A stretch of 64,000 nt of DNA from Cedecea neteri (GTDB lineage: Bacteria > Pseudomonadota > Gammaproteobacteria > Enterobacterales > Enterobacteriaceae), in contig NZ_CP009451.1 in the NCBI RefSeq assembly GCF_000757825.1, positions 930,001 to 994,000 of the forward strand, given 5' to 3'. The first letter of the stretch is position 1. Each line of letters opens with the position of its first letter. Made by a program: the position numbers and the translations under genes. The notes below the pieces were generated by a model. That model was not told the DNA's origin, made no database searches, and saw only the letters and a program-made list of their open reading frames with translations. Of this stretch, positions 10,591 through 20,801 are shown piece by piece.

Positions 10591-10603
10591 GGTTTTCCTC
10601 GTC

Positions 10604-11533
10604 TTATTGTTCAAGCGCCGCTGACAGCGTAGCCGGCTCGTTAATGGCCGCTGCCGTCATGGTGTCAACAATACGTTTGGTCAGCCCGGTCAGCACTTTA
10701 CCTGGGCCAGCCTCCAGCAAATGGGAGACGCCCTGTGCCGCAATAAATTCTACGGATTTGGTCCACTGCACCGGGCTGTAGAGCTGGCGAACCAGCGCGC
10801 TACGAATGGCTTCCGGTGAGGTTTCGCACTTCACGTCAACGTTGTTCACGACCGGAATAGCCGGTGCGTTAAAGGTAATATTTTCCAGCGCTACCGCCAG
10901 TTTGTCGGCCGCAGGCTTCATCAGCGCGCAGTGAGACGGTACGCTAACCGGCAGCGGCAGAGCGCGTTTTGCGCCAGCGGCTTTACAGGCGGCTCCGGCA
11001 CGCTCAACGGCTTCTTTGTTACCGGCGATAACGACCTGGCCCGGAGAGTTAAAGTTCACCGGAGAGACAACCTGTCCCTGCGCTGACTCTTCACAGGCTT
11101 TTGCAATGGAAGCATCGTCGAGGCCGATGATAGCGGACATCGCGCCGGTTCCTTCCGGAACGGCATCCTGCATCAGCTTGCCGCGCAGCTCGACCAGACG
11201 AACGGCATCGGCGAAATCAATGACGCCAGCGCAAACCAGCGCGGAATATTCACCCAGGCTGTGACCCGCCAGCAGTGCAGGTGCTTTACCGCCCTGCTGC
11301 TGCCAAACGCGCCATAATGCGACGGAGGCCGTCAACAGCGCAGGCTGAGTCTGCCAGGTTTTATTCAGCTCTTCCGCTGGCCCCTGCTGGGTCAGCGCCC
11401 ACAGGTCATAACCCAGCGCATCAGAAGCTTCGCGGAACGTGGCTTCAATCACCGGATAGCCTGCGGCGAGATCGGCCAGCATGCCAACGGACTGGGAACC
11501 CTGTCCCGGAAACACCATAGCGAATTGCGTCAT
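10604..11533 (-). CDS. fabD: Malonyl-CoA:ACP transacylase
   Basis: FabD loads malonyl groups onto ACP. The 309-residue protein has the N-terminal FPGQGSQSVGM motif, the nucleophile elbow GHSLGEYSALVCAG with Ser at about residue 92, and VPSHCALM with the catalytic His at about 201. The ATG at 11533 (MTQFAMVFPGQG) gives the E. coli length; the frame continues seven codons upstream. It sits 17 bp after fabH. Confidence 0.98.
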   Translation of the reverse strand: MTQFAMVFPGQGSQSVGMLADLAAGYPVIEATFREASDALGYDLWALTQQGPAEELNKTWQTQPALLTASVALWRVWQQQGGKAPALLAGHSLGEYSALVCAGVIDFADAVRLVELRGKLMQDAVPEGTGAMSAIIGLDDASIAKACEESAQGQVVSPVNFNSPGQVVIAGNKEAVERAGAACKAAGAKRALPLPVSVPSHCALMKPAADKLAVALENITFNAPAIPVVNNVDVKCETSPEAIRSALVRQLYSPVQWTKSVEFIAAQGVSHLLEAGPGKVLTGLTKRIVDTMTAAAINEPATLSAALEQ

Positions 11534-11550
11534 GTCGAAAATTCCTTTAA

Positions 11551-12504
11551 TCAAAAACGAACCAGTGCAGAGCCCCAGGTGAAGCCACCGCCGAACGCTT
11601 CCAGCAGTACCAGCTGACCGCGTTTGATGCGACCATCGCGTACCGCTTCGTCCAGCGCTGCCGGTACGGAAGCGGCAGACGTATTACCATGGCGATCCAG
11701 CGTCACGACGACGTTATCCATCGGCATGCCGAGTTTTTTCGCGGTCGCGCTGATGATGCGCAGGTTAGCCTGATGCGGCACCAGCCAGTCAAGCGCGGAG
11801 CGATCGAGGTTATTTGCTGCCAGAGTCTCGTCGACGATGTGAGCCAGCTCGGTCACCGCGACTTTAAAGACTTCGTTCCCGGCCATCGTCAGGTGAATTG
11901 AATTCTCAGGATTCACGCGATCGACGTTCGGCAGCGTCAGCAGGTCACCATAGCTGCCGTCTGCGTGCAGATGCGTAGAAATGATGCCCTGCTCTTCAGA
12001 TGCACCCAGCACGACGGCACCTGCGCCGTCGCCAAAAATAATGATCGTGCCGCGATCGGTAGGATCGCAGGTCCGCGCCAGCACATCAGCCCCGATAACC
12101 AGCGCGTTTTTCACGGCGCCAGACTTAACGTACTGATCGGCAATGCTCAGCGCATAGGTAAAGCCCGCACAGGCGGCAGCCACGTCAAACGCCGGGCAGC
12201 CTTTAATCCCGAGCATGGACTGAATCTGGCACGCCGCGCTTGGGAAAGCATGCGTTGAAGACGTTGTCGCAACAACGATCAGGCCGATGTCATTTTTATC
12301 AATGCCGGCCATGTCCAGCGCGCGGATTGCGGCTTCGTAACCCATGGTCGAAACCGTTTCAGTCGGGCCAGCAATACGGCGTTCACGGATACCTGTGCGG
12401 GTGACAATCCACTCGTCAGACGTATCGACCATTTTTTCCAGGTCAGCGTTAGTACGCACTTGTTCAGGCAGGAAGCTGCCGGTACCAATAATCTTCGTAT
12501 ACAT
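11551..12504 (-). CDS. fabH: Beta-ketoacyl-ACP synthase III
   Basis: FabH starts fatty-acid synthesis by condensing acetyl-CoA with malonyl-ACP. The 317-residue product has the catalytic Cys in [12 protein letters not shown] (about residue 112), the His in VPHQANLRI (about 244) and the Asn in [12 protein letters not shown] (about 274). The length matches E. coli. It begins six bases after the plsX stop, consistent with the conserved plsX-fabHDG operon. Confidence 0.98.
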   Translation of the reverse strand: MYTKIIGTGSFLPEQVRTNADLEKMVDTSDEWIVTRTGIRERRIAGPTETVSTMGYEAAIRALDMAGIDKNDIGLIVVATTSSTHAFPSAACQIQSMLGIKGCPAFDVAAACAGFTYALSIADQYVKSGAVKNALVIGADVLARTCDPTDRGTIIIFGDGAGAVVLGASEEQGIISTHLHADGSYGDLLTLPNVDRVNPENSIHLTMAGNEVFKVAVTELAHIVDETLAANNLDRSALDWLVPHQANLRIISATAKKLGMPMDNVVVTLDRHGNTSAASVPAALDEAVRDGRIKRGQLVLLEAFGGGFTWGSALVRF

Positions 12505-12510
12505 GTACGC

Positions 12511-13545
12511 TCAGTCACTCTTAGGTAATACAGATTCCAGGCGAGCGCCAATCCGCTGGGGGACTTGCCGCTGCACCGCCTGCACTGCCTGTTCAATCGC
12601 GACAGCAAACGCTCGCTGATTGGCCGCACCGTGACTCTTAATCACCGTGCCGCGCAATCCTAACAGACAGGCGCCATTATACTGGTCGGGGTTGAGGTGA
12701 CCGAATCGCCGTATCAGGCGCTTTTGTAGCCACTTCTTCAATATAATCAGCCACCACGACCTTTTTTTTCCTTCCCCCTGCGATTTGAGCAGCGAAAGGA
12801 ACATCCTGACAACACCTTCCATCGTCTTGAGTGTGACGTTACCGACAAAACCATCACAGACCAGCACATCGGTCTTGCCGGTGAGCAATTCATTGGCCTC
12901 AAGGTATCCAATATAGTTCATTGAAGGCATTGTTTTTAATAAAGCAGAGGCCTCACGGATACTGTCCAGCCCCTTAGTCTCTTCTTCGCCGATGTTCAGT
13001 AACGCCACTTTAGGGCGACTGATACCGAGCACCTCTTCGGCCATTACAGAGCCCATAATGGCAAACTGCACCAGCATCGTGCTGTCGCAGTCTACGTTAG
13101 CGCCGAGATCAAGCACCACCGTTTTGCCCTTTTGCTGGTGCGGTAATACCGTCATCAGCGCCGGGCGCTCAATCCCCTCAATAGGTTTGAGCAGTAATTT
13201 TGCAAGCCCCATCAGCGCGCCGGTGTTTCCGGCACTGACGCAGGCCTCCGCCCGCCCCTCTTTCACCAGCTCAAGCGCAATGCGCATTGACGAACCGCGG
13301 CTGGCACGAATCGCCTGAGAAGGTCTGGCATCACTGGCAATAACCGATTCCGCAGGGATAATCTGCAGACGCGAGCGTTGCTCGAAATCAGCTTTGGCAA
13401 GTAATGGCGAGATAGCGTCGGGATTGCCGACTAAAAGAAGATTAAGCGAAGTGTTAGAGTCCAGTGCCTGCAAAGCTGCAGGCACTGTCACGGAAGGACC
13501 GAAGTCCCCACCCATGGCATCTAACGCTAGGGTTAGACGTCTCAA
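12511..13545 (-). CDS. plsX: Phosphate acyltransferase PlsX
   Basis: PlsX makes acyl-phosphate from acyl-ACP, the first step toward phosphatidic acid. The 344-residue protein has the N-terminal [18 protein letters not shown] motif, [29 protein letters not shown] and the [22 protein letters not shown] block. The start is TTG at 13545, as in E. coli, and no ATG or GTG fits upstream of the conserved N-terminus. The C-terminus ends ESVLPKSD, about a dozen residues shorter than E. coli PlsX; the missing part is a non-conserved tail. Confidence 0.96.
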   Translation of the reverse strand: MRRLTLALDAMGGDFGPSVTVPAALQALDSNTSLNLLLVGNPDAISPLLAKADFEQRSRLQIIPAESVIASDARPSQAIRASRGSSMRIALELVKEGRAEACVSAGNTGALMGLAKLLLKPIEGIERPALMTVLPHQQKGKTVVLDLGANVDCDSTMLVQFAIMGSVMAEEVLGISRPKVALLNIGEEETKGLDSIREASALLKTMPSMNYIGYLEANELLTGKTDVLVCDGFVGNVTLKTMEGVVRMFLSLLKSQGEGKKRSWWLIILKKWLQKRLIRRFGHLNPDQYNGACLLGLRGTVIKSHGAANQRAFAVAIEQAVQAVQRQVPQRIGARLESVLPKSD

Positions 13546-13557
13546 GGTTGCGCCAGA

Positions 13558-13728
13558 TTACTTGACGATAACCTTGCGGCCGCGGTAGAAACCGTCGGCA
13601 GTGATGTGGTGACGCAGATGAGTTTCACCAGAAACTTTGTCCACGGACAGGGTGGCGGTGGTCAGCGCGTCATGGGAACGACGCATGCCACGTTTGGAAC
13701 GGGTTGGTTTATTCTGTTGTACGGCCAT
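13558..13728 (-). CDS. rpmF: 50S ribosomal protein L32
   Basis: L32 is a small zinc-ribbon-family protein of the large ribosomal subunit. Hand translation gives 56 residues beginning [20 protein letters not shown] and ending [11 protein letters not shown], which is the L32 family. In E. coli it has 57 residues. It lies between yceD and plsX, the conserved arrangement that links ribosome and membrane-lipid synthesis in one transcript. A purine-rich GGAGTAAGG precedes the ATG. Confidence 0.98.
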   Translation of the reverse strand: MAVQQNKPTRSKRGMRRSHDALTTATLSVDKVSGETHLRHHITADGFYRGRKVIVK

Positions 13729-13744
13729 GGACCTTACTCCTCAA

Positions 13745-14278
<534 letters not shown>

Positions 14279-14498
14279 TTAACTTTGTAACGTCATAGAG
14301 TCAAAGAAAAAGGCCTGGAAACAGCGCCTTTTGCCATTTCTACCCTAAATAGTTTAAGTTGCAGACAGGCACCCGGCTCGGGTAAGCGAGCGCTGGTAAC
14401 GCCTCTGCGGCTTAAAATATGACGGGTATATTCGCACACATTGCGGTGGCACAGTTTAAAATGCCTTTAACCAATTCGCTATCTTTAATGAAAAAAAT

Positions 14499-15083
14499 AT
14501 GAAACCTATTGTTCTGGCCTCAACCTCCCCCTTTCGCCGCAGCCTGCTTGAAAAACTCGGCATCCCTTTTATCACTGCAGCACCGGAGGTCGATGAGACG
14601 CCTCATCAGGGCGAAGATGCGCGCCATTTAGTAACCCGCCTCGCCCAGGCCAAAGCTCAGGCGTTAAAAGAACGCTACCCTCATCACCTTATTATTGGCT
14701 CCGATCAGGTCTGCGTATTGAATAACCAAATAGCCGGAAAGCCGCACAGCGAAGAAAATGCCGTACGGCAATTAATGCTGGCACGGGGAACCATCGTGAC
14801 TTTTTATACCGGACTGGCGCTGTATAACTCAGCCAACGGGCAGCTACAAACGCTGTGTGAGCCCTTTGACGTTCATTTCCGTCATTTAACCGAGGAAGAA
14901 ATTCGCCGCTATGTGCAAAAGGAGCAGCCGCTGAACTGTGCCGGGAGCTTTAAAAGTGAAGGATTGGGCATCACGCTGTTTGAGCGGCTGGAAGGGAAAG
15001 ATCCGAATACCCTGGTTGGGCTACCGCTAATCAGCCTTTGCGAGATGCTACGCAACGAAGACTGTAACCCGCTGCTGGCCTAA
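14499..15083 (+). CDS. yceF: Maf-family nucleotide pyrophosphatase YceF
   Basis: YceF hydrolyses modified nucleotides such as m7GTP to monophosphates. The 194-residue Maf protein shows the N-terminal [16 protein letters not shown] motif, the catalytic/metal motif [21 protein letters not shown], and [20 protein letters not shown]. The length matches E. coli YceF. It is transcribed away from yceD and converges on rluC, with a shared hairpin between their stop codons. Confidence 0.94.
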   Translation: MKPIVLASTSPFRRSLLEKLGIPFITAAPEVDETPHQGEDARHLVTRLAQAKAQALKERYPHHLIIGSDQVCVLNNQIAGKPHSEENAVRQLMLARGTIVTFYTGLALYNSANGQLQTLCEPFDVHFRHLTEEEIRRYVQKEQPLNCAGSFKSEGLGITLFERLEGKDPNTLVGLPLISLCEMLRNEDCNPLLA

Positions 15084-15115
15084 AAAAAACGCTCCGGCAA
15101 TGTGGAGCGCTTTTC
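15083..15115. terminator. Bidirectional terminator between yceF and rluC
   Basis: CGCTCC at 15090-15095 pairs with GGAGCG at 15104-15109. Eight A precede the stem and four T follow it, so it can terminate both converging genes. Confidence 0.75.
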
Positions 15116-15126
15116 ATTAATCGGCG

Positions 15127-16080
15127 TTACTTAGCGTTGCGTAAAACCTGCAGGCAGCGCTTGAGATTATTGTCCAGCGGCGCTTCGATACGGATAACCT
15201 CCCCGGTGTTCGGGTGGGTAAACTTTAGCGCGGCGGCATGCAGGAACAGGCGATTTAACCCGGTGCCCGCAAGCTGCTTGTCAAATTCCCGGTCGCCATA
15301 GCGATCGTCAAATGCGATAGGATGCCCGGCGTGCAGAGTATGCACGCGAATTTGGTGAGTACGCCCGGTGACCGGACTGCAGCGCACCAGGGTAGCGAAT
15401 TCATAACGCTCTTCGACCTTAAAGCGCGTTTCCGACGGCTTGCCTTCGCTGTTGACCCTGACGATACGCTCCCCGCTTTGCAGAATATTCTTCAGCAGCG
15501 GTGCCTGAACAACTTTCACGTGCGACTGCCACTGGCCGCGTACCAGCGCCAGATAATCCTTCTGCATCCCCTTCTCACGAAGTTGCTCATGAAGGGAGCG
15601 CAGCGCAGAGCGCTTTTTTGCCACCAGCAGAACGCCGGACGTGTCACGGTCAAGGCGGTGAACCAGCTCAAGGAAGCGGGCTTCCGGGCGCAGGGCACGT
15701 AACCCTTCAATCACGCCAAAGCTCAGGCCGCTGCCGCCGTGTACCGCCGTACCGGAAGGTTTATTGAGCACCAGAATGTGGTCGTCTTCATAAAGAATGA
15801 CATCGCTCAGCGCGGCGACTTTTTGCAGATGCGGAGAAACGGCCTCTTCTTCACGCTCGGCAACACGCACCGGCGGGATGCGAACCTCATCCCCGGCTTC
15901 CAGTTTGTACTCAGGCTTGATGCGCTTTTTATTCACCCGCACCTCGCCTTTACGCACGATGCGATAAATCATGCTTTTTGGCACACCTTTCAGGCGGGCA
16001 AGCAAAAAGTTGTCGATACGCTGCCCGGCCTCGTCGGCCGAAATTGCAACGATTTTTACTGATGGAGTCTCTGTTTTCAT
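15127..16080 (-). CDS. rluC: 23S rRNA pseudouridine synthase RluC (positions 955/2504/2580 in E. coli)
   Basis: RluC isomerises three uridines of 23S rRNA. The 317-residue product has an N-terminal S4 RNA-binding domain (QRIDNFLLARLKGVPKSMIYRIVRKGEVRVNKKR), then the synthase domain with the catalytic Asp in LVHRLDRDTSGVLLVAKK. GRTHQIRVHTLHAGHPIAFDDRYG is the second family signature. The ATG at 16080 gives the family length; the open frame to 16245 is unsupported. The gene is divergent from rne. Confidence 0.96.
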   Translation of the reverse strand: MKTETPSVKIVAISADEAGQRIDNFLLARLKGVPKSMIYRIVRKGEVRVNKKRIKPEYKLEAGDEVRIPPVRVAEREEEAVSPHLQKVAALSDVILYEDDHILVLNKPSGTAVHGGSGLSFGVIEGLRALRPEARFLELVHRLDRDTSGVLLVAKKRSALRSLHEQLREKGMQKDYLALVRGQWQSHVKVVQAPLLKNILQSGERIVRVNSEGKPSETRFKVEERYEFATLVRCSPVTGRTHQIRVHTLHAGHPIAFDDRYGDREFDKQLAGTGLNRLFLHAAALKFTHPNTGEVIRIEAPLDNNLKRCLQVLRNAK

Positions 16081-16249
16081 GGTCGGCGATTCTAAATAGC
16101 CCACGCGCATAGCGCCACTCATTTTTATGTGCTTAACTGACAATCTGTTCTGTTTTAAACCGTCCAGACCGCCTTTTTTCATGCTCTTTGTCGCAAGGTT
16201 AAAATAGCGGTTAAAAAACTGTAAGAAACAGGGCGCTAATAGCAAAAGT

Positions 16250-16650
16250 CATCTTGCTATAACAAGGTTAGCAGTGGAATAATGTTGCGGTTTTCCGTGT
16301 TGAATCTTGTTAGAACAAGAAAGTTTGCGGAATACCAATTTTGCCTGAACGTTCATCCACGCAGCAATGGCGTAAGACGTATTGTACTTTCAGGCAGTTA
16401 GCGGGCTGCGGGTTGCAGCCTGACCGGTAAAATGGAATCAACTCTTAAGAAACATTCTAAGGTTATTCCCACGATAATTGCGCTGTATTTCCGTATGAAA
16501 TACAGGCAACCGACACTTTGCGCCTCTCAGCAAGCGACAACCGTGAGGTTGGCGACTACGCGTTTAGTCACGAGGCCATCGGTTCACTCCCGGTTAGCGT
16601 CACCATGCCCGCAGCTCTGTCGCCAATGTAAGAATAATGAGTAAGTTACG
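16250..16650 (+). promoter_or_regulatory. rne promoter region and long structured 5' leader
   Basis: The 570 bp between rluC and rne hold no gene. In E. coli the rne mRNA has a roughly 360-nt leader whose hairpins let RNase E control its own message. Here I see stems at 16306-16311/16314-16319, 16404-16409/16415-16420 (GGCTGC/GCAGCC), 16483-16490/16498-16505 (8 bp) and 16554-16558/16565-16569, spread over the expected leader. The promoters were not resolved, and 16081-16249 should hold the rluC promoter. Equivalence to the named E. coli hairpins is inference. Confidence 0.6.
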
Positions 16651-19600
16651 ATGAAAAGAATGTTAATTAACGCAACTCAGCAAGAAGAGTTGCGTGTCGC
16701 CCTTGTAGATGGGCAGCGTCTGTACGATCTGGACATTGAAAGCCCGGGACACGAACAGAAAAAAGCAAACATCTATAAAGGCAAAATCACCCGTATTGAA
16801 CCAAGTCTGGAAGCGGCGTTTGTTGATTATGGCGCAGAAAGACACGGCTTCCTTCCTCTGAAAGAAATCGCCCGCGAATACTTCCCTTCGAATTACGCTT
16901 CCCACGGCCGTCCGAACATCAAAGACGTTCTGCGCGAAGGTCAGGAAGTCATAGTCCAGATTGATAAAGAAGAGCGTGGTAATAAAGGTGCGGCCTTAAC
17001 GACCTTTATCAGCCTTGCGGGTAGCTATCTGGTTCTGATGCCAAACAACCCTCGCGCCGGCGGCATTTCACGTCGTATCGAAGGGGATGACCGTACCGAA
17101 TTAAAAGAAGCGCTTTCTTCCCTTGAACTGCCGGACGGTATGGGCCTTATAGTACGTACCGCAGGCGTGGGTAAATCTGCAGAAGCGCTGCAGTGGGATC
17201 TGAGTTTCCGCCTGAAGCACTGGGAAGCTATCCAGAAAGCCGCTGAAAACCGCCCTGCTCCTTTCCTGATTCACCAGGAAAGCAACGTTATCGTTCGCGC
17301 CTTCCGCGACTACCTGCGCCAGGACATCGGCGAAATCCTGATCGATAACCCGAAAGTGCTTGAGCTGGCTCGCCAGCACATTGCCGCGCTGGGTCGCCCG
17401 GATTTCAGCAGCAAAATTAAGCTCTACACCGGTGAAATCCCGCTGTTCAGCCACTATCAGATTGAGTCGCAGATTGAGTCCGCCTTCCAGCGCGAAGTCC
17501 GTCTGCCGTCCGGTGGTTCTATCGTCATTGATACCACCGAAGCCCTGACCGCCATCGACATCAACTCCGCGCGAGCAACCCGCGGCGGCGATATCGAAGA
17601 AACCGCCTTCAACACTAACCTTGAAGCGGCCGATGAAATTGCCCGTCAGCTGCGCCTGCGCGACCTCGGCGGCCTGATTGTTATCGACTTCATCGACATG
17701 ACGCCGGTTCGCCACCAGCGCGCGGTTGAAAACCGTCTGCGTGAAGCTGTGCGTCAGGACAGAGCACGTATCCAGATCAGCCACATCTCACGCTTTGGCC
17801 TGCTGGAAATGTCACGTCAGCGCCTGAGCCCGTCTCTTGGCGAGTCCAGTCACCACGTGTGCCCTCGCTGTAGCGGTACCGGCACCGTACGTGACAACGA
17901 ATCCCTGTCGCTCTCCATTCTGCGCCTGATCGAAGAAGAAGCGCTGAAGGAGAACACCAAAGAAGTTCACGCTATCGTGCCTGTGCCGATTGCCTCTTAC
18001 CTGCTGAACGAAAAACGTGATGCGGTAAGCGCGATTGAAAAACGCCAGGGCGGCGTGCGCGCGATTATCGTGCCAAACGATCAGATGGAAACGCCACATT
18101 ACTCCGTACTGCGCGTGCGTAAGGGCGAAGAAACCCAGACTCTGAGCTACATGCTGCCTAAGCTGCATGAAGAAGAGATGGCGATGCCTTCTGAGGAAGA
18201 ATACATCGAACGTAAGCGTCCTGAGCAACCGGCTCTGGCGACCTTCGTGATGCCAGAAGTGCCGCCTGCGCCGCAGGAAACCGCCGCGGTTGAAACTGCA
18301 GTAACGGCCGTTAAGCCAGCCGCTGTGAAGCCAAAAGCTAACGTAGCCGAGCAGCCTGGTCTGGTTAGTCGTTTCTTCTCTGCACTGAAAAAACTCTTCG
18401 CCGGCGACAGCGCCGTGGCCGAAGTGAAAGAAGTGAAGGAAGAAAAAGCGACTGAATCTGATACCCAACGTCAGGATCGTCGCAACAATAACCGCCGTCA
18501 GAACAATCGCCGCGATCGTGGCGATCGTAATGAGCGCGGTGACCGCAACAACCGCGATCGCGATAACCGTGACAATCGTAATAACCGCGATGACCGCAAC
18601 GGTGAAGGCCGTGAAGCTCGCGAGCCGCGTGAGGGTCGTGACGACAACCGCCGTAACCGCCGTAACGGTCAGCAGCAGAATACGGAATCCCGTGAAGTTC
18701 GCCAGAACGTTGCTACTGTCGTAGACGATGCTGAAAAACAGCAGAAGTCCCGTGACGAGCAGCAGCCGCGTCGTGAGCGTAATCGTCGTCGTTCTGATGA
18801 AAAACGTCAGGCTCAGCAGGAAGTGAAAGCGCTGCAGCAGGACACTAATGTTGTTGAGCAAGAAGCCGAGCAGGAAGAGCGTTCCCCGCTGATGCAGCGC
18901 CGTAAGCCGCGCCAGCTGAGCCAAAAAGTTCGCTTTGAATCTGCCGACGCTCCTGCTGTTGAAGAAACTCAGGTTGCTCAGGCGAGCACCGAGCTGGCAA
19001 CTATCGCGCTTCCAGCTGTAGTCGAAGCACCAGTGGCCGCAGAGCAGCAGGATGAAAACGCAGAAAACCGTGAAACTACCGGCATGCCGCGTCGTTCACG
19101 CCGTTCTCCACGTCACCTGCGTGTGAGCGGGCAGCGTCGTCGTCGTTACCGTGACGAGCGTTACCCGGCGGTATCTCCAATGCCGTTAGCAACCGCCTGC
19201 GCATCTCCGGAGCTGGCGTCTGGTAAAGTGTTCATCACCTACCCGATTGCTCGTCCACACGATCAGGTTGCTCAGGAAGAAGTATTCCAGTCTCACGAAG
19301 AAGTTCAGCACACCAACGTTGCTGAGGCCGCGGCCATTGAAGCCGTAGCCCCTGTCGCCGACGTGCAGGTTAGTGAGCCTGTGAAAGCAGAAGAGACCGT
19401 TGTTGCGCCAGTCGCGGTTGAAACAACGCATCCGGAAGTCATCGATGCGCCTGTTACCGAACAGCCACAGCTGATTGCCGCTGCGGATGAAGCCGTCGCC
19501 GAAGAAACCGTTGCACAAGCTGAACCTGTCCAGGAAGAAGCTGCCCAGGCGGTTTCGCAGGCAGCTGAAGTTAGCGAACCTGCTCCGGTTGCTGAAGAAG

Positions 19601-19923
19601 CGCCAGCGGCAGCAGAAGCGCCGGTCGCAGTGGTTGAAGAAGTGAAGCCCGTGGTTGAAGAAGTGAAACCTGTGGTTGAAGCGGCACCTGCGGTAGAAGC
19701 AGAGCCGGTGAAACAGGCGGTTAAAACCGAAGCAGCAGTCGCCGTTAAGCACGCTACGGCGCCTATGACCCGAGCTCCGGCTCCGGTATACACCCCTGAA
19801 GCACCTCGCAATAGCGAATGGGTTCGCCCGTCCTTCGAGTTCAGCGGTAGAGGTTCTGCCGGCGGCCACAGCGCGAGCCAGCAGGCTACTGCGCCAGCGA
19901 CACGCCCAGGCAAAGCGGACTAA
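16651..19923 (+). CDS. rne: Ribonuclease E
   Basis: RNase E is the main endonuclease of mRNA decay and rRNA/tRNA processing and the scaffold of the degradosome. The 1090-residue product has the S1 domain (about 35-125), the DNase-I-like catalytic region with [21 protein letters not shown] and [11 protein letters not shown], and the zinc-link CPRCSGTG. A membrane-binding amphipathic segment ([17 protein letters not shown]) follows. The Arg/Asn-rich RNA-binding stretch [19 protein letters not shown] comes next, then the enolase-site-like [21 protein letters not shown] long Ala/Glu/Val linker leads to the C-terminal PNPase-binding-like end [15 protein letters not shown]. It is slightly longer than E. 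coli (1061) because of the disordered linker. Confidence 0.98.
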   Translation: MKRMLINATQQEELRVALVDGQRLYDLDIESPGHEQKKANIYKGKITRIEPSLEAAFVDYGAERHGFLPLKEIAREYFPSNYASHGRPNIKDVLREGQEVIVQIDKEERGNKGAALTTFISLAGSYLVLMPNNPRAGGISRRIEGDDRTELKEALSSLELPDGMGLIVRTAGVGKSAEALQWDLSFRLKHWEAIQKAAENRPAPFLIHQESNVIVRAFRDYLRQDIGEILIDNPKVLELARQHIAALGRPDFSSKIKLYTGEIPLFSHYQIESQIESAFQREVRLPSGGSIVIDTTEALTAIDINSARATRGGDIEETAFNTNLEAADEIARQLRLRDLGGLIVIDFIDMTPVRHQRAVENRLREAVRQDRARIQISHISRFGLLEMSRQRLSPSLGESSHHVCPRCSGTGTVRDNESLSLSILRLIEEEALKENTKEVHAIVPVPIASYLLNEKRDAVSAIEKRQGGVRAIIVPNDQMETPHYSVLRVRKGEETQTLSYMLPKLHEEEMAMPSEEEYIERKRPEQPALATFVMPEVPPAPQETAAVETAVTAVKPAAVKPKANVAEQPGLVSRFFSALKKLFAGDSAVAEVKEVKEEKATESDTQRQDRRNNNRRQNNRRDRGDRNERGDRNNRDRDNRDNRNNRDDRNGEGREAREPREGRDDNRRNRRNGQQQNTESREVRQNVATVVDDAEKQQKSRDEQQPRRERNRRRSDEKRQAQQEVKALQQDTNVVEQEAEQEERSPLMQRRKPRQLSQKVRFESADAPAVEETQVAQASTELATIALPAVVEAPVAAEQQDENAENRETTGMPRRSRRSPRHLRVSGQRRRRYRDERYPAVSPMPLATACASPELASGKVFITYPIARPHDQVAQEEVFQSHEEVQHTNVAEAAAIEAVAPVADVQVSEPVKAEETVVAPVAVETTHPEVIDAPVTEQPQLIAAADEAVAEETVAQAEPVQEEAAQAVSQAAEVSEPAPVAEEAPAAAEAPVAVVEEVKPVVEEVKPVVEAAPAVEAEPVKQAVKTEAAVAVKHATAPMTRAPAPVYTPEAPRNSEWVRPSFEFSGRGSAGGHSASQQATAPATRPGKAD

Positions 19924-19940
19924 CTTCCGCGCAGCATACT

Positions 19941-19968
19941 AAGCCGGTCAACTGACCGGCTTTTTTTT
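19941..19968 (+). terminator. Rho-independent terminator of rne
   Basis: A 9-bp perfect stem (19941-19949 AAGCCGGTC with 19954-19962 GACCGGCTT) with an AACT loop is followed by a run of T to 19968, 20 bp after the rne stop codon. Confidence 0.9.
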
Positions 19969-20012
19969 GCCCTTAATTCAGTACTTATAACGTGGTAGCT
20001 ATCTACCCACTA

Positions 20013-20035
20013 AAGATGCATTTGAAATGCACATT
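20013..20035 (+). promoter_or_regulatory. NsrR-type operator upstream of the yeaR-yoaG operon
   Basis: AAGATGCATTT and AAATGCACATT are separated by a single G, forming an 11-1-11 inverted repeat that fits the known NsrR half-site AAGATGC(A/C)TTT. E. coli yeaR-yoaG is repressed by NsrR and induced by NO and nitrate. A NarL-like left heptamer TACCCAC lies just upstream (20004-20010), but its right partner is not convincing. Binding to repressed DNA in the absence of NO is predicted. Confidence 0.75.
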
Positions 20036-20098
20036 ATGATAAACGCCACGCCAATTTGTATGATGTAATACCTGCGGAACTTGTTGAGGAGAAACACC

Positions 20099-20425
20099 AT
20101 GCTCCCGATCCCCGCCAACTGCATTCACACCCGCTCGTCCCCTTTCTGGGATAAAGAGTCTGCTCCGGCAGGTCTTTTTCAACGTCATCTGGACAAAGGC
20201 ACCCGTCAGGGCGTCTATCCGCGCCTGACCGTCATGCGCGGTAAAGTTCGCTATCTGGGCTATGCCGATGAGACCACGCCCGAGCCGGAAACAGAACTGA
20301 TAATTGAAGCCGGCCACTTCGGCGTTTTCCCGCCGGAGAAATGGCACCACCTCGAACTGATAACCGAGGATGCGGTATTCAACATCGACTTTTTTGTGGC
20401 CCCGGAAGTTCTCCGTTCACTGTAG
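20099..20425 (+). CDS. yeaR: YeaR-family protein (DUF1971), first copy
   Basis: A 108-residue DUF1971/TehB-like-fold cupin-type protein resembling E. coli YeaR (119 residues). Visible matches are IHTRSSPFWDKESAPAGLFQRHLDKGTR, VYPRLTVMRGKVRYLGYADE, IEAGHFGVFPPEKWHHLELI and FNIDFFVAPEV. The His-rich PPEKWHHLE strand suggests a metal or ligand pocket; no enzymatic role is established. YeaR belongs to the NO/nitrate-responsive regulon. A GAGGAG site supports the ATG at 20099. It is followed at 19 bp by a second, related gene, and ends about 15 residues earlier than the second copy. Confidence 0.88.
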   Translation: MLPIPANCIHTRSSPFWDKESAPAGLFQRHLDKGTRQGVYPRLTVMRGKVRYLGYADETTPEPETELIIEAGHFGVFPPEKWHHLELITEDAVFNIDFFVAPEVLRSL

Positions 20426-20444
20426 CGACAGAAGGAATCTTATT

Positions 20445-20801
20445 ATGCTGACCATCCCCCAAACGTATCTGCATACCCGTGCAACGCCGTTCTGGACCAA
20501 AGAGACGGCACCTGCCGCGCTGTTCACCCATCACAACACTAAAGCCGGCGTTTTTGGTCGACTTTCGGTGATGCAGGGTGCGGTGAAATACTTTGGTTTC
20601 CCGGATGCGGATGCCACGGTTCCCGACGTGGAAATCGTGATTGAAGCCGGAGCCTTTGCTATCTCTCCGCCGCAAAAATGGCATCGTATTGAGCTTTTGA
20701 CCGATGATACTTATTTCAATATCGACTTCTTTGCCGCGCCTGATGCGAAGCTGGAAGGTACCGGCCTGGGTAAAGTAGTGAACAGCCAGAGGAACGCGTA
20801 A
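20445..20801 (+). CDS. YeaR-family protein (DUF1971), second copy
   Basis: A 118-residue paralog of the gene just upstream, sharing the frame IHTR/LHTRATPFWTKETAPAALFTHHN, RLSVMQGAVKYFGF, EAGAFAISPPQKWHRIELL and YFNIDFFAAPDAKLEG. By eye the copies differ at roughly half of their positions, so this is an old duplication rather than a recent repeat. The C-terminal tail GLGKVVNSQ is more like E. coli YeaR than the first copy is. Its TAA stop overlaps the yoaG ATG by one base. E. coli K-12 has a single yeaR. Confidence 0.85.
   Translation: MLTIPQTYLHTRATPFWTKETAPAALFTHHNTKAGVFGRLSVMQGAVKYFGFPDADATVPDVEIVIEAGAFAISPPQKWHRIELLTDDTYFNIDFFAAPDAKLEGTGLGKVVNSQRNA

Noticed and set aside
18481-18700. Possible tandem DNA repeat in rne
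   Set aside because: The repeated CGTGA/CCGCAA-type words encode the Arg/Asn/Asp-rich RNA-binding segment of RNase E; no separate repeat element is needed.
17812-18924. 370-codon minus-strand frame inside rne
   Set aside because: It mirrors the Arg/Asn/Asp-rich repeats of the RNase E scaffold; the composition (Thr/Val/Ile runs) is a shadow of those codons.
20004-20019. NarL 7-2-7 site upstream of yeaR
   Set aside because: The left heptamer TACCCAC fits but the right half does not, and the bases are shared with the NsrR palindrome.
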